A stretch of 64,000 nt of DNA. It comes from Thermoplasmata archaeon. Lineage in GTDB: Archaea > Thermoplasmatota > Thermoplasmata > RBG-16-68-12. The DNA lies in the NCBI GenBank assembly GCA_036395115.1, contig DASWDU010000012.1, forward strand, positions 17,281 through 81,280, given 5' to 3'. Within the stretch, counting starts at the first letter, position 1; the number at the start of each line of letters is the position of its first letter. Under the pieces are notes generated by a model. The model saw only the letters and a list, made by a program, of their open reading frames with translations. It was not told where the DNA came from and ran no database searches. The translations under genes and the position numbers were made by a program. Shown here piece after piece: positions 1 through 8,204 of this stretch.

Positions 1-61
1 TTCCGCCGACCTAGCCGTGCGCCCGTCGTCCGGGACCCGCCCGACGCTTCCCCGACGTCCG

Positions 62-943
62 TCAGATTTTCTTCATCCGGCCGAGGATCGGTTCGTAGAT
101 GAGTCCTTTGTCCAAGAGGGAATTGATCGACTCCTCGAGGGCATCTTTCGTCACGCCCTTCGCGGACGCGGTCGCCAGGATGCCCTCCCAAGGAGCGCCT
201 TTGCCGTCCTTGTCGAGGTCCCCGACGATCGCGAGGACCGCCTCCTCCGCCGCGTCGGGTTCCGGTGCGGGCTCCTCCGCGGGTACGGCCGGCTGCGCGG
301 GCTCCCCGGCCCCGGCCGTCTCGCGGTATTCCGGCAACAGGTACCGCAAGCCTTCCGCGAGCATCGCCGTGTAGCGGGAGAGGTCCACCCTCCCATAGTG
401 GTCCACCGCCCGCACGATCCCGTCGGCGATCGCCTCCTTCACGCCGATCTTCATGAGCCCCTCCTTCGTCAGCGGGTCCATCTTCTGGGCCTCCGCCATC
501 GCATCGAGGCGCTTCCGGAGCGAGCGGCACGCCTCGAGGATCCAGTAGTCCCGGACCCCTCCGTCGACCGCCTTGATCCGTTCCGGGCGGACCGACGTGT
601 ACGTCGTGCCGGCCTCGGGCGAGTAGATGCGGCTCTTCCCGACGATCGCGCCGAACGCCGGCGGCCGGAGCTTCGAGAGGGCGGATGCGGCCTCCGGCTG
701 ATACTGGCCCGCGTAGACGTTGAACGTCCCGGTCGGATCCGAGACGCGCGCACGCCACATCGGCTGCATGTCCGTCCCGACGTTCTCGACGTCCGTGATG
801 ACGCCGACGACGAAGATCCGGTTCACCTTCGCGCCGAGCGGCGTGACGACGTACGACGGCGCGCGGTCCCCGCCGCCTTCCGCCTCGAGGTTCGCGTCGT
901 TGTACTCCGAGGCGAACAGCCGCCAGGCGACCTCCCGTATCAT
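62..943 (-). CDS. RPA-associated protein (COG3390-type), partner of the single-stranded DNA-binding protein
   Basis: 293 residues. The N-terminal half looks like an OB-fold module (runs such as KVNRIFVVGVITDVENVG and WRARVSDPTGTFNVYAGQ). A Pro/Glu/Ala-rich linker follows, then a C-terminal winged-helix-like segment (SINSLLDKGLIYEPILGRMKKI). This is the layout of the archaeal proteins encoded next to RPA that form part of the RPA complex on single-stranded DNA. The ATG at 943 overlaps the stop of the upstream RPA gene by 4 nt (ATGA), so the two should be translationally coupled. Longer upstream frames are unlikely because they would run inside rpa1. The first 61 bases of the window, beyond its stop, show nothing. 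Confidence 0.85.
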   Translation of the reverse strand: MIREVAWRLFASEYNDANLEAEGGGDRAPSYVVTPLGAKVNRIFVVGVITDVENVGTDMQPMWRARVSDPTGTFNVYAGQYQPEAASALSKLRPPAFGAIVGKSRIYSPEAGTTYTSVRPERIKAVDGGVRDYWILEACRSLRKRLDAMAEAQKMDPLTKEGLMKIGVKEAIADGIVRAVDHYGRVDLSRYTAMLAEGLRYLLPEYRETAGAGEPAQPAVPAEEPAPEPDAAEEAVLAIVGDLDKDGKGAPWEGILATASAKGVTKDALEESINSLLDKGLIYEPILGRMKKI

Positions 944-2286
944 GCGGAGCCCTCCAGGCCCTCGAGCATCTCCCGCGCCTCCGTCTGCACGTCGACCTTG
1001 AGGATCTTGGCGGAGTCCACGATCATCATGAGGCCGTAGTCGTCCGAAGTGACGTTCCCGCGGGCCTCGATCGGCTGCGCGACGATGACGTCCGCCAGCT
1101 CGTCCCGCACGACGTCGACGGACATCGCGTCCTTCGCCTGGGCGATGCACGCGTCGAGGGTCTTGTCCAGCAGCGCCTCCGTCAGCTCGCGGTCGAAGAC
1201 CGCCGTCAAGGCGCCGGAGCCGTCGTCGAGGACCGCCTTCACGCGCAAATCCGGCTCGCCTTTCACCTCGCCATGGAGGCGGCACGCGCCTTTCCGCAGC
1301 ACGCGCCGGCACTCGGGGCAACGGTACACGAGGCCGGAGCCCTCGCGGAGGTCGATCAGGATGCCTCGCACCGTGACGTCGGCGGCCCCGCCGCGCTCCG
1401 CGAGATCCTCGATCCACATCCGCGGGCTCAGGTTGAGCTGCGACGCCGGCGGCAGGAGGTCCGCCTTGAGCCGCGTGATCGTCGCGCGTTCGTCGAAGCT
1501 GACTTGGGGGATGCCCCGCCACGACTTCACGTACGCGCCTTCGATCCGCAGCACCTCGTCCTCCTTCAGGTCGAAGTCCTTCCAAGCGCTGAACTGCGCC
1601 TTGCCCGTCTCGTCCGCCAGGACGCCCGAGAAGACGGCTTTCGGGGCCCCGTCCACCTCGACCTCCCGCCTCTCGACGGAAAGGATGCGCGCGGTGGCGG
1701 CGACGTTCGAGGCGCCTTCGCGGAAGTCGACCACGCGGACCGGGGTCGGCTTGCCGGCGTACGGCGCGCCCGCCGCGGGCTTGTACTCGGGCAGCGCGTC
1801 CGGGGCTTCCTTCCCCACGGCGGTCCGCACGCCGAAGTTGACCTGCACCTGTCCGCGGTACTCCTTCGTGTACGCGTTCTGCACGCGGATCACGTCGCCC
1901 TTCGCGAGCGGGATCGGGAGCGGCTCCCACGCCGTGAAGGGCACCGTCGCGGTCGGGTCGCCGAGGATCCCGGACAGGATCCGCTTGGTGTCCTGGCCTT
2001 GCGGGGTGACCTCCTTCTCGTAGACGGCCACGACGCGGACGAGCAGGTTCACGCTCTGTTCGCCCGGCACGAGTTCCCGGATCGTCTTGCTCACGCCGAC
2101 CGCGAGGGTCCCGGGATTCCCGCCGTGCTTTTTGACGATCGACCGCTTCGCCGTGTCCAGCGAAACGCGGTAGACGTTCAGGTAGCTCGACAGCTCCCGC
2201 TCGATCTCTTGCTCACTCACCTTGTCTCCGAGCGCCCGGGTGATGTCATGGACATGGGGCGCCAGTTCCTCCTTCACAGAAGTCAC
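940..2286 (-). CDS. rpa1: Replication factor A (RPA1-type) single-stranded DNA-binding protein
   Basis: About 448 residues with three successive OB-fold-like blocks (roughly residues 70-160, 180-270 and 300-420). The last contains a zinc finger CPEC-x8-CRLH (Cx2C-x8-Cx2H) near residues 321-338. Archaeal RPA coats and protects single-stranded DNA in replication and repair. The N-terminal helical segment (VKEELAPHVHDI...) is typical of euryarchaeal RPA41-like proteins. The start is taken as GTG at 2286, because a TATA-like CTTTATAC at 2337-2344 lies about 55 bp upstream; an ATG further up would lie upstream of that promoter. It is co-transcribed with the RPA-associated gene downstream (ATGA overlap). 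The exact start is uncertain; the function is secure. Confidence 0.88.
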   Translation of the reverse strand: MTSVKEELAPHVHDITRALGDKVSEQEIERELSSYLNVYRVSLDTAKRSIVKKHGGNPGTLAVGVSKTIRELVPGEQSVNLLVRVVAVYEKEVTPQGQDTKRILSGILGDPTATVPFTAWEPLPIPLAKGDVIRVQNAYTKEYRGQVQVNFGVRTAVGKEAPDALPEYKPAAGAPYAGKPTPVRVVDFREGASNVAATARILSVERREVEVDGAPKAVFSGVLADETGKAQFSAWKDFDLKEDEVLRIEGAYVKSWRGIPQVSFDERATITRLKADLLPPASQLNLSPRMWIEDLAERGGAADVTVRGILIDLREGSGLVYRCPECRRVLRKGACRLHGEVKGEPDLRVKAVLDDGSGALTAVFDRELTEALLDKTLDACIAQAKDAMSVDVVRDELADVIVAQPIEARGNVTSDDYGLMMIVDSAKILKVDVQTEAREMLEGLEGSA

Positions 2287-2336
2287 GTTCCCGAGGCGTG
2301 TCTGTTTCTCGCCTCGTCCACGCCGAGGAGGCCGCC

Positions 2337-2344
2337 GTATAAAG
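2337..2344 (-). promoter_or_regulatory. TATA-like box of the rpa operon
   Basis: On the minus strand this reads CTTTATAC, an A/T island in very GC-rich DNA. The expected transcription start about 25 bp downstream falls near 2315, giving a leader of about 30 nt before the GTG at 2286. The plus-strand reading (GTATAAAG) could also serve the GNAT gene at 2422. Confidence 0.5.
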
Positions 2345-2421
2345 GGTTTCGGCGAGGTGCCCGAAAGTATTCCCAGGCGTGCGGCCGCAAGGTTCATTCC
2401 AGCGGCTCCCATGGAGAGGCC

Positions 2422-3207
2422 GTGGACACGGAAGAGATGCTCCGTGCGGTCCTCGAGTTCCTCCGGACCGCAAGGGAACTCGCTCCCAACAAGGTGCGAA
2501 CTTCATGGGGTACGATCTATCGAGACGATCGGTTCCCCTTGATCCACCAGGCGAACCTCGGATGGGTGTCGGTCCCTCCGGACGAGGGTCCGGCCAAGAT
2601 GCTGACGGACCTCGAGGATGCCTTTCGCGGGACGGCAGTCCGCCATCGGGTCCTCCTGTTCGAGGACGCGGAGCGGGCGTTCGAAGTCCAAGAAGAGTTC
2701 GTCCGACTCGGATTCCGCCCGACCGCGGAACTCGCCATGGCCAAGGTCGGGCTCCCGGATTGCATCGTGAATCATGAGGTCGAGATCCGTCCCGCTGCGG
2801 ACGGATCCGGAATCGACGAGTTCCGGTCGATCATGATGGCCACCGAGGCGGCCTTCGGCTATTCGCCCGCGGTCCTCGACCAGTTGTGGGGCCTCCAGCG
2901 AGAACGCTCCCAGGCGGTCGGTATGTACCCCTACGTCGGGTACTTGAATGGCATACCCGCCGGGACGATCAGCGTGTGGCCCCGCGGCACCTTCGCGTGG
3001 ATCGATGACGTGGCGACCCACCCGGACTTTCGGATGCGGGGCGTTGGACGCACGATGATCTTCGAGGCGTGCAAGCGAGCGATCGAGGCGGGATGCGAGT
3101 GGGTCGTCTTGATCTCCGACCTTTTCGATACGCCGCAGGAGATGTACAAGACGCTCGGGTTCCATCCCATCGGAGAAGTCCGCGGCTTCCTCCGCGAAGG
3201 TGAATAG
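2422..3207 (+). CDS. GNAT-family N-acetyltransferase
   Basis: About 261 residues. The C-terminal half has the GNAT core: IDDVATHPDFRMRGVGRTMIFEA is motif A with the R/Q-x-x-G-x-G acetyl-CoA loop (here RMRGVG), followed by the beta-5/alpha-4 region (VVLISDLFDTPQEMYKTLGFH). The N-terminal part (FLRTARELAPNKVRT...) resembles archaeal proteins with a degenerate first GNAT-like half. The substrate cannot be predicted. The start is GTG 2422 or ATG 2437; a purine run GGAGAGG lies at 2413-2419, too close to 2422 for an ideal ribosome binding site, so ATG 2437 remains possible. The gene is divergent from the rpa operon. Confidence 0.75.
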   Translation: MDTEEMLRAVLEFLRTARELAPNKVRTSWGTIYRDDRFPLIHQANLGWVSVPPDEGPAKMLTDLEDAFRGTAVRHRVLLFEDAERAFEVQEEFVRLGFRPTAELAMAKVGLPDCIVNHEVEIRPAADGSGIDEFRSIMMATEAAFGYSPAVLDQLWGLQRERSQAVGMYPYVGYLNGIPAGTISVWPRGTFAWIDDVATHPDFRMRGVGRTMIFEACKRAIEAGCEWVVLISDLFDTPQEMYKTLGFHPIGEVRGFLREGE

Positions 3208-3238
3208 GGCGGTCGGGAGGGAAGCTCGGGTTGCAGGT

Positions 3239-3262
3239 TGTTATAGTCGAATAACTATAACA
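3239..3262. promoter_or_regulatory. Perfect dyad overlapping the TATA region of the SDR gene (operator candidate)
   Basis: Arms TGTTATAGT (3239-3247) and ACTATAACA (3254-3262) are exact reverse complements separated by 6 nt (CGAATA). The AT-rich dyad sits 22-45 bp before the start of the SDR gene, where the archaeal TATA box should be, so a bound regulator would block TBP/TFB. A near-identical element with the same spacing occurs at 53100-53121. Confidence 0.55.
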
Positions 3263-3283
3263 GCCGAATCTTTCTTAGCCGGG

Positions 3284-4093
3284 ATGGGCGGTCGCCCCGG
3301 CGTGGACCTCGGTCTCCAAGGGAAGGTCGCCCTCGTCACCGCGGCGAGCCAGGGAATGGGCCGCGCGACGGCCCTCTCCATCGCGCGGGAAGGGGCAAAG
3401 GTCGCGATCTGCGCTCGAAACCAGGGGCCTCTCGACGCCGCCGCTGAGGAGATCCGGAAGGAGACGAACGCGGAAGTCCTGGCGGTCCGCGCGGACGTGT
3501 CCAAAGCCGCCGACATCCGCGCCTTCGTCGACGCCGCCACCGCGGCGTGGGGCGGCATCGACCGGCTCGTGGTGAACGCGGGCGGGCCGCCGACGGGCCG
3601 CCTCGATGCCTTGACCGAAGAGCAGTGGACGCAGGCCTATGAACTGACGTTCCAGAGCGCCGTCCGGCTGATCCGCCTGTGCGCGCCTTCCATGAAATCG
3701 CGGGGAGGAGGGGCCGTCGTCGCGATCACGTCGATCAGTGTGAAGCAGCCGGTCGAGAACCTCCTGCTATCGAACACGATGCGCGCCGCGGTCGTGGGGC
3801 TCGTGAGGACCGTTTCGCGGGAGCTCGCTTCGGACCGGATCCGCGTGAACGCGGTCGCGCCGGGCTGGATTGCGACGGACCGGCTCATGGACCTCATGCG
3901 GGGCCGTGCGGAGCGGGAGAGTCGAAAGCTCGAGAGCGTCGTGGACGAAAGCCTCCGGGAGGTCCCGCTCGGGCGGTTCGGCGAGCCCGGGGAGGTGGCG
4001 GACCTCATCACATTCCTCCTGTCGGAGCGGGCCGCGTACATCACAGGGAACGTGATCCAGATCGATGGCGGGCTATACCGCGGGTTGCTCTAA
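3284..4093 (+). CDS. Short-chain dehydrogenase/reductase (SDR) with atypical active site
   Basis: 269 residues. It has the SDR Rossmann signature TAASQGMGRA near the N-terminus, the NAG motif (VVNAGGPP), a serine-containing strand (VVAITSISV), and the C-terminal ITGNVIQIDGG. The usual catalytic YxxxK is not visible: the corresponding segment reads NLLLSNTMRAAVVGL. This substitution occurs in a recognisable SDR subfamily, so the reaction is unknown. The start is ATG 3284; GTG 3302, giving VDLGLQGKVALVT, is an equally plausible family-like N-terminus. The gene is preceded by the 3239-3262 dyad. Confidence 0.8.
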   Translation: MGGRPGVDLGLQGKVALVTAASQGMGRATALSIAREGAKVAICARNQGPLDAAAEEIRKETNAEVLAVRADVSKAADIRAFVDAATAAWGGIDRLVVNAGGPPTGRLDALTEEQWTQAYELTFQSAVRLIRLCAPSMKSRGGGAVVAITSISVKQPVENLLLSNTMRAAVVGLVRTVSRELASDRIRVNAVAPGWIATDRLMDLMRGRAERESRKLESVVDESLREVPLGRFGEPGEVADLITFLLSERAAYITGNVIQIDGGLYRGLL

Positions 4094-4122
4094 GCCGGAG
4101 GGTCACGGCCGTGGCAGCGGCT

Positions 4123-4452
4123 TTAGACCTGCCGCTTCGGCTGCTTGCTCGGGATGTTCGAGCACGACCAGCACGACCGGCGGGAGGTGCTGTTCCACGC
4201 CCGGCACTGGCGGCACTGCCAGGTGTCCGAGGCGGGGGCGGCCCCCGGTCGGAGGCTGAGGCGGGTCACGGCGGCCCCGCACGACCAGCAGACGGTCAAC
4301 GCGGCCTCGTTCACGACGCCGCAGTGCGGGCAATCCCACGCGGGGCCGAGGAGCTTCGGGAGCTTCCGCGCGCGGAGGTGCCAATCGACCCACGCGAAGA
4401 CGACGCCGCCGACGAGGAGAACCAAGAGCGCGCCGGACAGGAGGTCGTCCAC
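4123..4452 (-). CDS. Small membrane-anchored double zinc-ribbon protein
   Basis: 109 residues. One N-terminal transmembrane helix (LLSGALLVLLVGGVVFAWV) is followed by two zinc-ribbon units. The first is WDCPHCGVVNEAALTVCWSC; the second has CRQC and CWSC pairs. Both carry a Trp before or inside the cysteine pairs, as in RanBP2/zinc-ribbon modules. The membrane anchor with cytoplasmic zinc ribbons suggests a protein- or nucleic-acid-binding adaptor, but no specific function can be assigned. A TATA-like element at 4478-4486 lies about 30 bp upstream of the ATG, consistent with a leaderless transcript. Confidence 0.7.
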   Translation of the reverse strand: MDDLLSGALLVLLVGGVVFAWVDWHLRARKLPKLLGPAWDCPHCGVVNEAALTVCWSCGAAVTRLSLRPGAAPASDTWQCRQCRAWNSTSRRSCWSCSNIPSKQPKRQV

Positions 4453-4477
4453 GTCGGCGAAAATTCCCGTGCCCGGG

Positions 4478-4486
4478 TAATATAGG
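4478..4486 (-). promoter_or_regulatory. TATA-like box for the zinc-ribbon membrane protein
   Basis: It reads CCTATATTA on the minus strand, centred about 30 bp before the ATG at 4452. This spacing fits a leaderless archaeal mRNA. Confidence 0.5.
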
Positions 4487-4532
4487 CTCTCGGCCGGATA
4501 TCAGCCGCGATACTTGGTCGTCGACGTCCGGA

Positions 4533-5156
4533 TCACTGGTTGAACGTCTCGACTTTCTCGTACGTCTGCTTCAGGTACTTGATCAAGACGTCGCGGTTCC
4601 GCCGCAGGTGGCTCTCGTACCACACCCGGACGAGGTCGGCGAAGATCCGGTGCAGGTCGTCCACGTTCACGCGGTCGAGCGGCTGGTCGTAGAGCGTGTG
4701 GATCGTCCAGATCCGCTTCCACCCGCTGTATTTGTAGTAATGCTCGCCCTCGCAGTACTCGAACGTCACGCGCAGATGGACCTTCCGGTCCGCCTCGACG
4801 TAGTTCACCTTGAGCGCGTCCCCGATCCGCCCCTGGTCCATCGATCGGTCGAGGAGCTGCACCGTCTGCACGGCCGCGAGGTTGAATCCGGGGCGCCAAT
4901 GCCAGTCGCCGTCGGGGAACGTGTCCGGGAACACGCCCCAGTTCGTGTACGACGGCTCCATCGCGAAGTGCACGTTGATCTTGTTGAAGCGCTTCCAGAC
5001 CCTCCAGAAGTCCTCGATCAACGTCTTGTTGAGCTCGAGCCGGGCGACGTTCTGCTCCCCGACGTCCTCGATGATCTCCTTGGTCTTCTTGTCGAGTTCC
5101 GCATCGAGGGAGGAGAACCAGTCATCCCCCTTGGCCTTCTTCGCGGCCATGGCCAA
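4533..5156 (-). CDS. Hypothetical protein, soluble, Trp/Tyr-rich
   Basis: 207 residues (205 if started at the second ATG, 5150). I do not recognise the family. The N-terminus is lysine-rich and helical (KKAKGDDWFSSLDAELDKKTKEIIEDV). The body is rich in aromatic residues (GDWHWRPGFNLAA, YCEGEHYYKYSGWKRIW) and predicted alpha/beta. There is no signal peptide or membrane segment. A TATA-like CCTATATAG at 5191-5199 and a Shine-Dalgarno-like AGAAGGGA just before the start support expression as an independent gene. Confidence 0.65.
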   Translation of the reverse strand: MAMAAKKAKGDDWFSSLDAELDKKTKEIIEDVGEQNVARLELNKTLIEDFWRVWKRFNKINVHFAMEPSYTNWGVFPDTFPDGDWHWRPGFNLAAVQTVQLLDRSMDQGRIGDALKVNYVEADRKVHLRVTFEYCEGEHYYKYSGWKRIWTIHTLYDQPLDRVNVDDLHRIFADLVRVWYESHLRRNRDVLIKYLKQTYEKVETFNQ

Positions 5157-5190
5157 GTCCCTTCTCTCCAGCGCCGAATGAAATGTCTCG

Positions 5191-5199
5191 CTATATAGG
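5191..5199 (-). promoter_or_regulatory. TATA-like box upstream of the 207-residue hypothetical gene
   Basis: Reads CCTATATAG on the minus strand, about 40 bp before ATG 5156. An AGAAGGGA purine run lies between it and the start, so a short leader with a ribosome binding site is expected. Confidence 0.5.
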
Positions 5200-5224
5200 T
5201 ATTTGTCAGCCGCCTCGGGAGGCG

Positions 5225-6049
5225 CTATGACTCGAGGGACGAGATGTTGACGATCGCGTAGAACGTGCGAAACGCCTGTTCGAAGTCCGGCGCATCGAAC
5301 TCGAGGCGGGTGCCGCCGACCCGGCGCACCGCCGGGATCATTGCGGCTAGGTCCGTGTGGTCCGTGCTCTTGAACTCGACGACCATCTCGACCGGCTTCC
5401 TCGCCTGCAACGGAGGGATCGACTTGGCGTCCGTCACGGCCTTGGTCGCCTCCGCGCGGATCAATTCGCGCGCCTTCTTCGGATGGAGGTTCTTCGCCGC
5501 ATTCGCTCCCGTCGCTTCCTTCACGGCGACCGTGTGCACGTTCGGGATCAGGGCCTTCGCCTCCGCGGTGACCGCGGAATCGCCCGTGACGAGGACGACC
5601 GGGACCCCATGGTGGCCCGCGAGGTAGGCGTTGATGCCCGTTTCGCCGACCTCGACGCCGTTTACCTCGACCCGCGCGATCCTGCCCGTGTACGTGTGGT
5701 CGAGGATCGCCCGCGGGGTGCCCGCCCTCGCATGGTAGCCGATGAACACCACCGCGTCGTACGACTCGTCGAGCCCTTGGACCATCGAGAACGTCCGGGG
5801 TGAGCCGCGGACCAACGTCGCGGCTTCGTGGAGCTCCTCAGGCACAAGATTGTCGCAGTTCGCGTGCGAGTCGGCGACCAGGATGTCCGTCGCGCCGGCC
5901 TTCGCGCAGCCTTCGATGGCGGCATTCCCTTCCTGCGTCATGAGCCGTCGATTCGCCTGGTACGCTTCGCCTCCCTTCTCCGGGTCCGTCTCCAGCTCCC
6001 CGACGATCCCGCAGATTCCTTCCATGTCGATCGAGATGAAGACCTTCAC
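5225..6049 (-). CDS. M55-family D-aminopeptidase (DppA-like)
   Basis: 274 residues, the normal family length. It has the hallmark N-terminal metal-binding sequence SIDMEGICG, the DSHANC segment with a ligand His, and IGYHARAG with the second conserved His region. M55 enzymes are self-compartmentalising, zinc-dependent D-aminopeptidases; the physiological substrate in archaea is unknown. The start is GTG 6049 because GAGGGG lies 5 nt upstream and VKVFISIDMEG matches the family N-terminus. The longer frame to 6106 adds an unrelated Arg-rich extension. Confidence 0.88.
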   Translation of the reverse strand: MKVFISIDMEGICGIVGELETDPEKGGEAYQANRRLMTQEGNAAIEGCAKAGATDILVADSHANCDNLVPEELHEAATLVRGSPRTFSMVQGLDESYDAVVFIGYHARAGTPRAILDHTYTGRIARVEVNGVEVGETGINAYLAGHHGVPVVLVTGDSAVTAEAKALIPNVHTVAVKEATGANAAKNLHPKKARELIRAEATKAVTDAKSIPPLQARKPVEMVVEFKSTDHTDLAAMIPAVRRVGGTRLEFDAPDFEQAFRTFYAIVNISSLES

Positions 6050-6205
6050 CGCGTCCCCTCGAGGGGAAGGGATTCGCCACCTTAACGCTTCTCGGCGTTC
6101 CATCACGTTGCGGTTTCGCGGACTACCGGGCGCACGTTTAAGCCGTGATGCGCGAACGATGTCGACATCAACGGGGCCTGCCCCCAGGAGGAGTTAGACC
6201 CCACC

Positions 6206-6253
6206 ATGGCAACGAAGAAACACGCAAAGAAAGCCAAGAAAGGCAAGCGCTGA
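6206..6253 (+). CDS. Candidate 15-residue lysine-rich microprotein
   Basis: The frame encodes MATKKHAKKAKKGKR and a stop. It is preceded by an unusually strong Shine-Dalgarno run, AGGAGGAG (6186-6193), 12 nt before the ATG. A weak TATA-like GTTTAAGC lies near 6132. It sits alone on the plus strand between the start of the M55 gene and the end of gatE, in a stretch that otherwise has no gene. The peptide is 8/15 Lys/Arg, reminiscent of nucleic-acid- or ribosome-binding tails. The function is unknown, and the frame is so short that chance is not excluded. Confidence 0.4.
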   Translation: MATKKHAKKAKKGKR

Positions 6254-6285
6254 TCGTCGACGCGCTTGAGTTCGTTGTGGAGGTT

Positions 6286-8178
6286 TTACTTTTTCCTTTT
6301 CTTTGCCGGCTCCGCCTTCCGGGCGAGGCGAGAGGCGAGCCGCGCGCGCAGGACGTCGCTCACGACCTTCCCGTCCGCGCGGCCGCGTACGCGTTCCATC
6401 ACGCGGCCCATGAGCGCCTTCTCCGAATCGGCGCCGCGCGCCCGGATCGTCTCGTCCGAGGCGGCGAGGACTTCGTCGATAATCCGTTCGAGCTCCTCGC
6501 GGCCCAGCTCCGTCACCCCCAGCACGTCGATGGCGTCGGAGGCCCGTACCTTCCGGCGGCCCATCTCCCGGAGGATGTCGGGCACCGCCTGCTTCGCGAA
6601 TCGGCCCGCCTTCAGGAGCGAGAACAGTTCGCGGATGCGGTCCAACGGGATCGCATCCACGTCGATCGCTTGCCGCCGCAGTTCCGGGAACGTGTACAGG
6701 AGGACGGTCGCGACGAGCTTCGCCTCGCCGAATTCCCGTGCGATCATCTCGAACGGCTCGTCGCTGCCCTCCTGCACGAGCTGTCGGGCTTGCTGTTCGT
6801 GGATTCCGTACTCCCGGGCGAGGCGCCCGGTCGTGATCTCGGGCCGTTCGGGGAGGTGCTCTCGGATCCTCGCGAGCCGTTCCTCCGTGACGCGGATGGG
6901 AGGCACGTCCGTCTCCGGATACATCCGCGCCTTCCCTGGCAGCGGACGGGCGTACGCCGTCGTCCCGTCGGGGCGGGGCTCCCGGGTCTCCGGAGGTACG
7001 CCTTCGATGGCGGCCCCGGCGCGGGGCTGCATTTCCTCGATCGCGCGTCGGGCTTTCGCCTCCTCCTCCGCGACCAGCACGAACGCGTCGTGCGGGTGGC
7101 CGACCTTCAAAGCCTCGCGGACGGCGTCCACCTCGGAGGGCGTGATCCCGTATCCCGGCAACTCGTCCGAGTGAAAGATCCCCGCCACGCCCGCGACGCG
7201 AGCATGGGCGGCGAGTTCCGGACCGAGCTTCCCTTTCAGCAGGCCCGCGAAGCCAGGGAGGACCCATCCGAGCACCGTGCCGCCGCGCTCCAGCGCGGCG
7301 CGGACGACCTTCGATTGCGTCTCCCGCAACGTGGCGGTGACATCCCTGAAGTCTGACGGAACGGCCCGAACGCCTCGACCCTTCAGTTCGACCGCGACCT
7401 CGAGCAGCATCCGTTGCCGCTCGACCTCCTTCTCGACGAACGTGGCGATCATCCGGAGCTCCTGCACGCCTTTGATCTCGATTCGTGCGCCGCCTTCGAT
7501 GGAGACGTTGAGGTCCTCTCGGATCGTCCCGATCCCGCGCATGACCTTCCGGGTCGCGCGGAGCAGCGATCCGAAGGCGAGGGCGACCTCTCGGGCCTCC
7601 TCCGGGGTCTCGATGTTCGGCGTCGTGGCGACCTCCACGAGCGGGATGCCGAGCCGGTCCAATCGGTATGCGACCTCGCCCTCCGTCTCGCCGAGCTTCC
7701 GCGCGGCGTCTTCCTCCAGCAGAATCGTCGGCACACCGATCCGTTTCCCGCCCACGTCGAGGTGACCCTCGAGCGCGACGAGCGCCGATCGCTGAAACCC
7801 GGCGGTGTTCGAGCCGTCGATCACGAGTTTCCGCATGAAGTCGACCTCGCTGACGGGGCTCGCGTCCAGGAGGAGGGCGATCTCCAGCGCGATGTCGAGT
7901 GCCTCGGGATTCGGCGGATGAGGCGGTTCCTCGTCCGCCTCGACGAGGCAGGAGTTCGGGGTGGCCTCGTAGACGAAGGTGAGGTGGCGCTTCGCCTCCT
8001 CGATCGCCGCCGCGTCGACCTCCCCCAACTCGGATTGCGTCGGGCGCAAGCGGCGACGAAACCGGATGCCTCCCGGTTCATCGACGAGCGCCGACGCGTC
8101 CGCGCAGAACAGCTTGTGCGTCGCGAGCTGCTGGTGAAGTTCGAGCCCCACCTTGAGGCCGAGGCCGCGATAGTCCAT
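6286..8178 (-). CDS. gatE: Glutamyl-tRNA(Gln) amidotransferase subunit E
   Basis: 630 residues, typical for GatE. The N-terminus (LGLKVGLELHQQLATHKLFC) and the blocks FRRRLRPTQSELGEVD, DGSNTAGFQRS and GTIREDLNVSIEGGARIEIKGVQ are diagnostic of the GatB/GatE kinase-amidotransferase core. The lysine-rich C-terminus follows a helical YqeY-like tail domain. GatE activates Glu-tRNA(Gln) with ATP and, with GatD, transfers ammonia to form Gln-tRNA(Gln). GatDE is restricted to archaea. gatD lies 1.1 kb upstream on the same strand with two small genes between, so the four may form one transcription unit. Confidence 0.95.
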   Translation of the reverse strand: MDYRGLGLKVGLELHQQLATHKLFCADASALVDEPGGIRFRRRLRPTQSELGEVDAAAIEEAKRHLTFVYEATPNSCLVEADEEPPHPPNPEALDIALEIALLLDASPVSEVDFMRKLVIDGSNTAGFQRSALVALEGHLDVGGKRIGVPTILLEEDAARKLGETEGEVAYRLDRLGIPLVEVATTPNIETPEEAREVALAFGSLLRATRKVMRGIGTIREDLNVSIEGGARIEIKGVQELRMIATFVEKEVERQRMLLEVAVELKGRGVRAVPSDFRDVTATLRETQSKVVRAALERGGTVLGWVLPGFAGLLKGKLGPELAAHARVAGVAGIFHSDELPGYGITPSEVDAVREALKVGHPHDAFVLVAEEEAKARRAIEEMQPRAGAAIEGVPPETREPRPDGTTAYARPLPGKARMYPETDVPPIRVTEERLARIREHLPERPEITTGRLAREYGIHEQQARQLVQEGSDEPFEMIAREFGEAKLVATVLLYTFPELRRQAIDVDAIPLDRIRELFSLLKAGRFAKQAVPDILREMGRRKVRASDAIDVLGVTELGREELERIIDEVLAASDETIRARGADSEKALMGRVMERVRGRADGKVVSDVLRARLASRLARKAEPAKKRKK

Positions 8179-8204
8179 CGGCTCACGAAGCCCGGGCCCG
8201 GGGA

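Noticed and set aside
62..1930. A 622-residue frame extending the RPA-associated gene upstream
   Set aside because: Its first half is an Arg/Gly-rich shadow of rpa1; the conserved protein begins at ATG 943, which overlaps the rpa1 stop.
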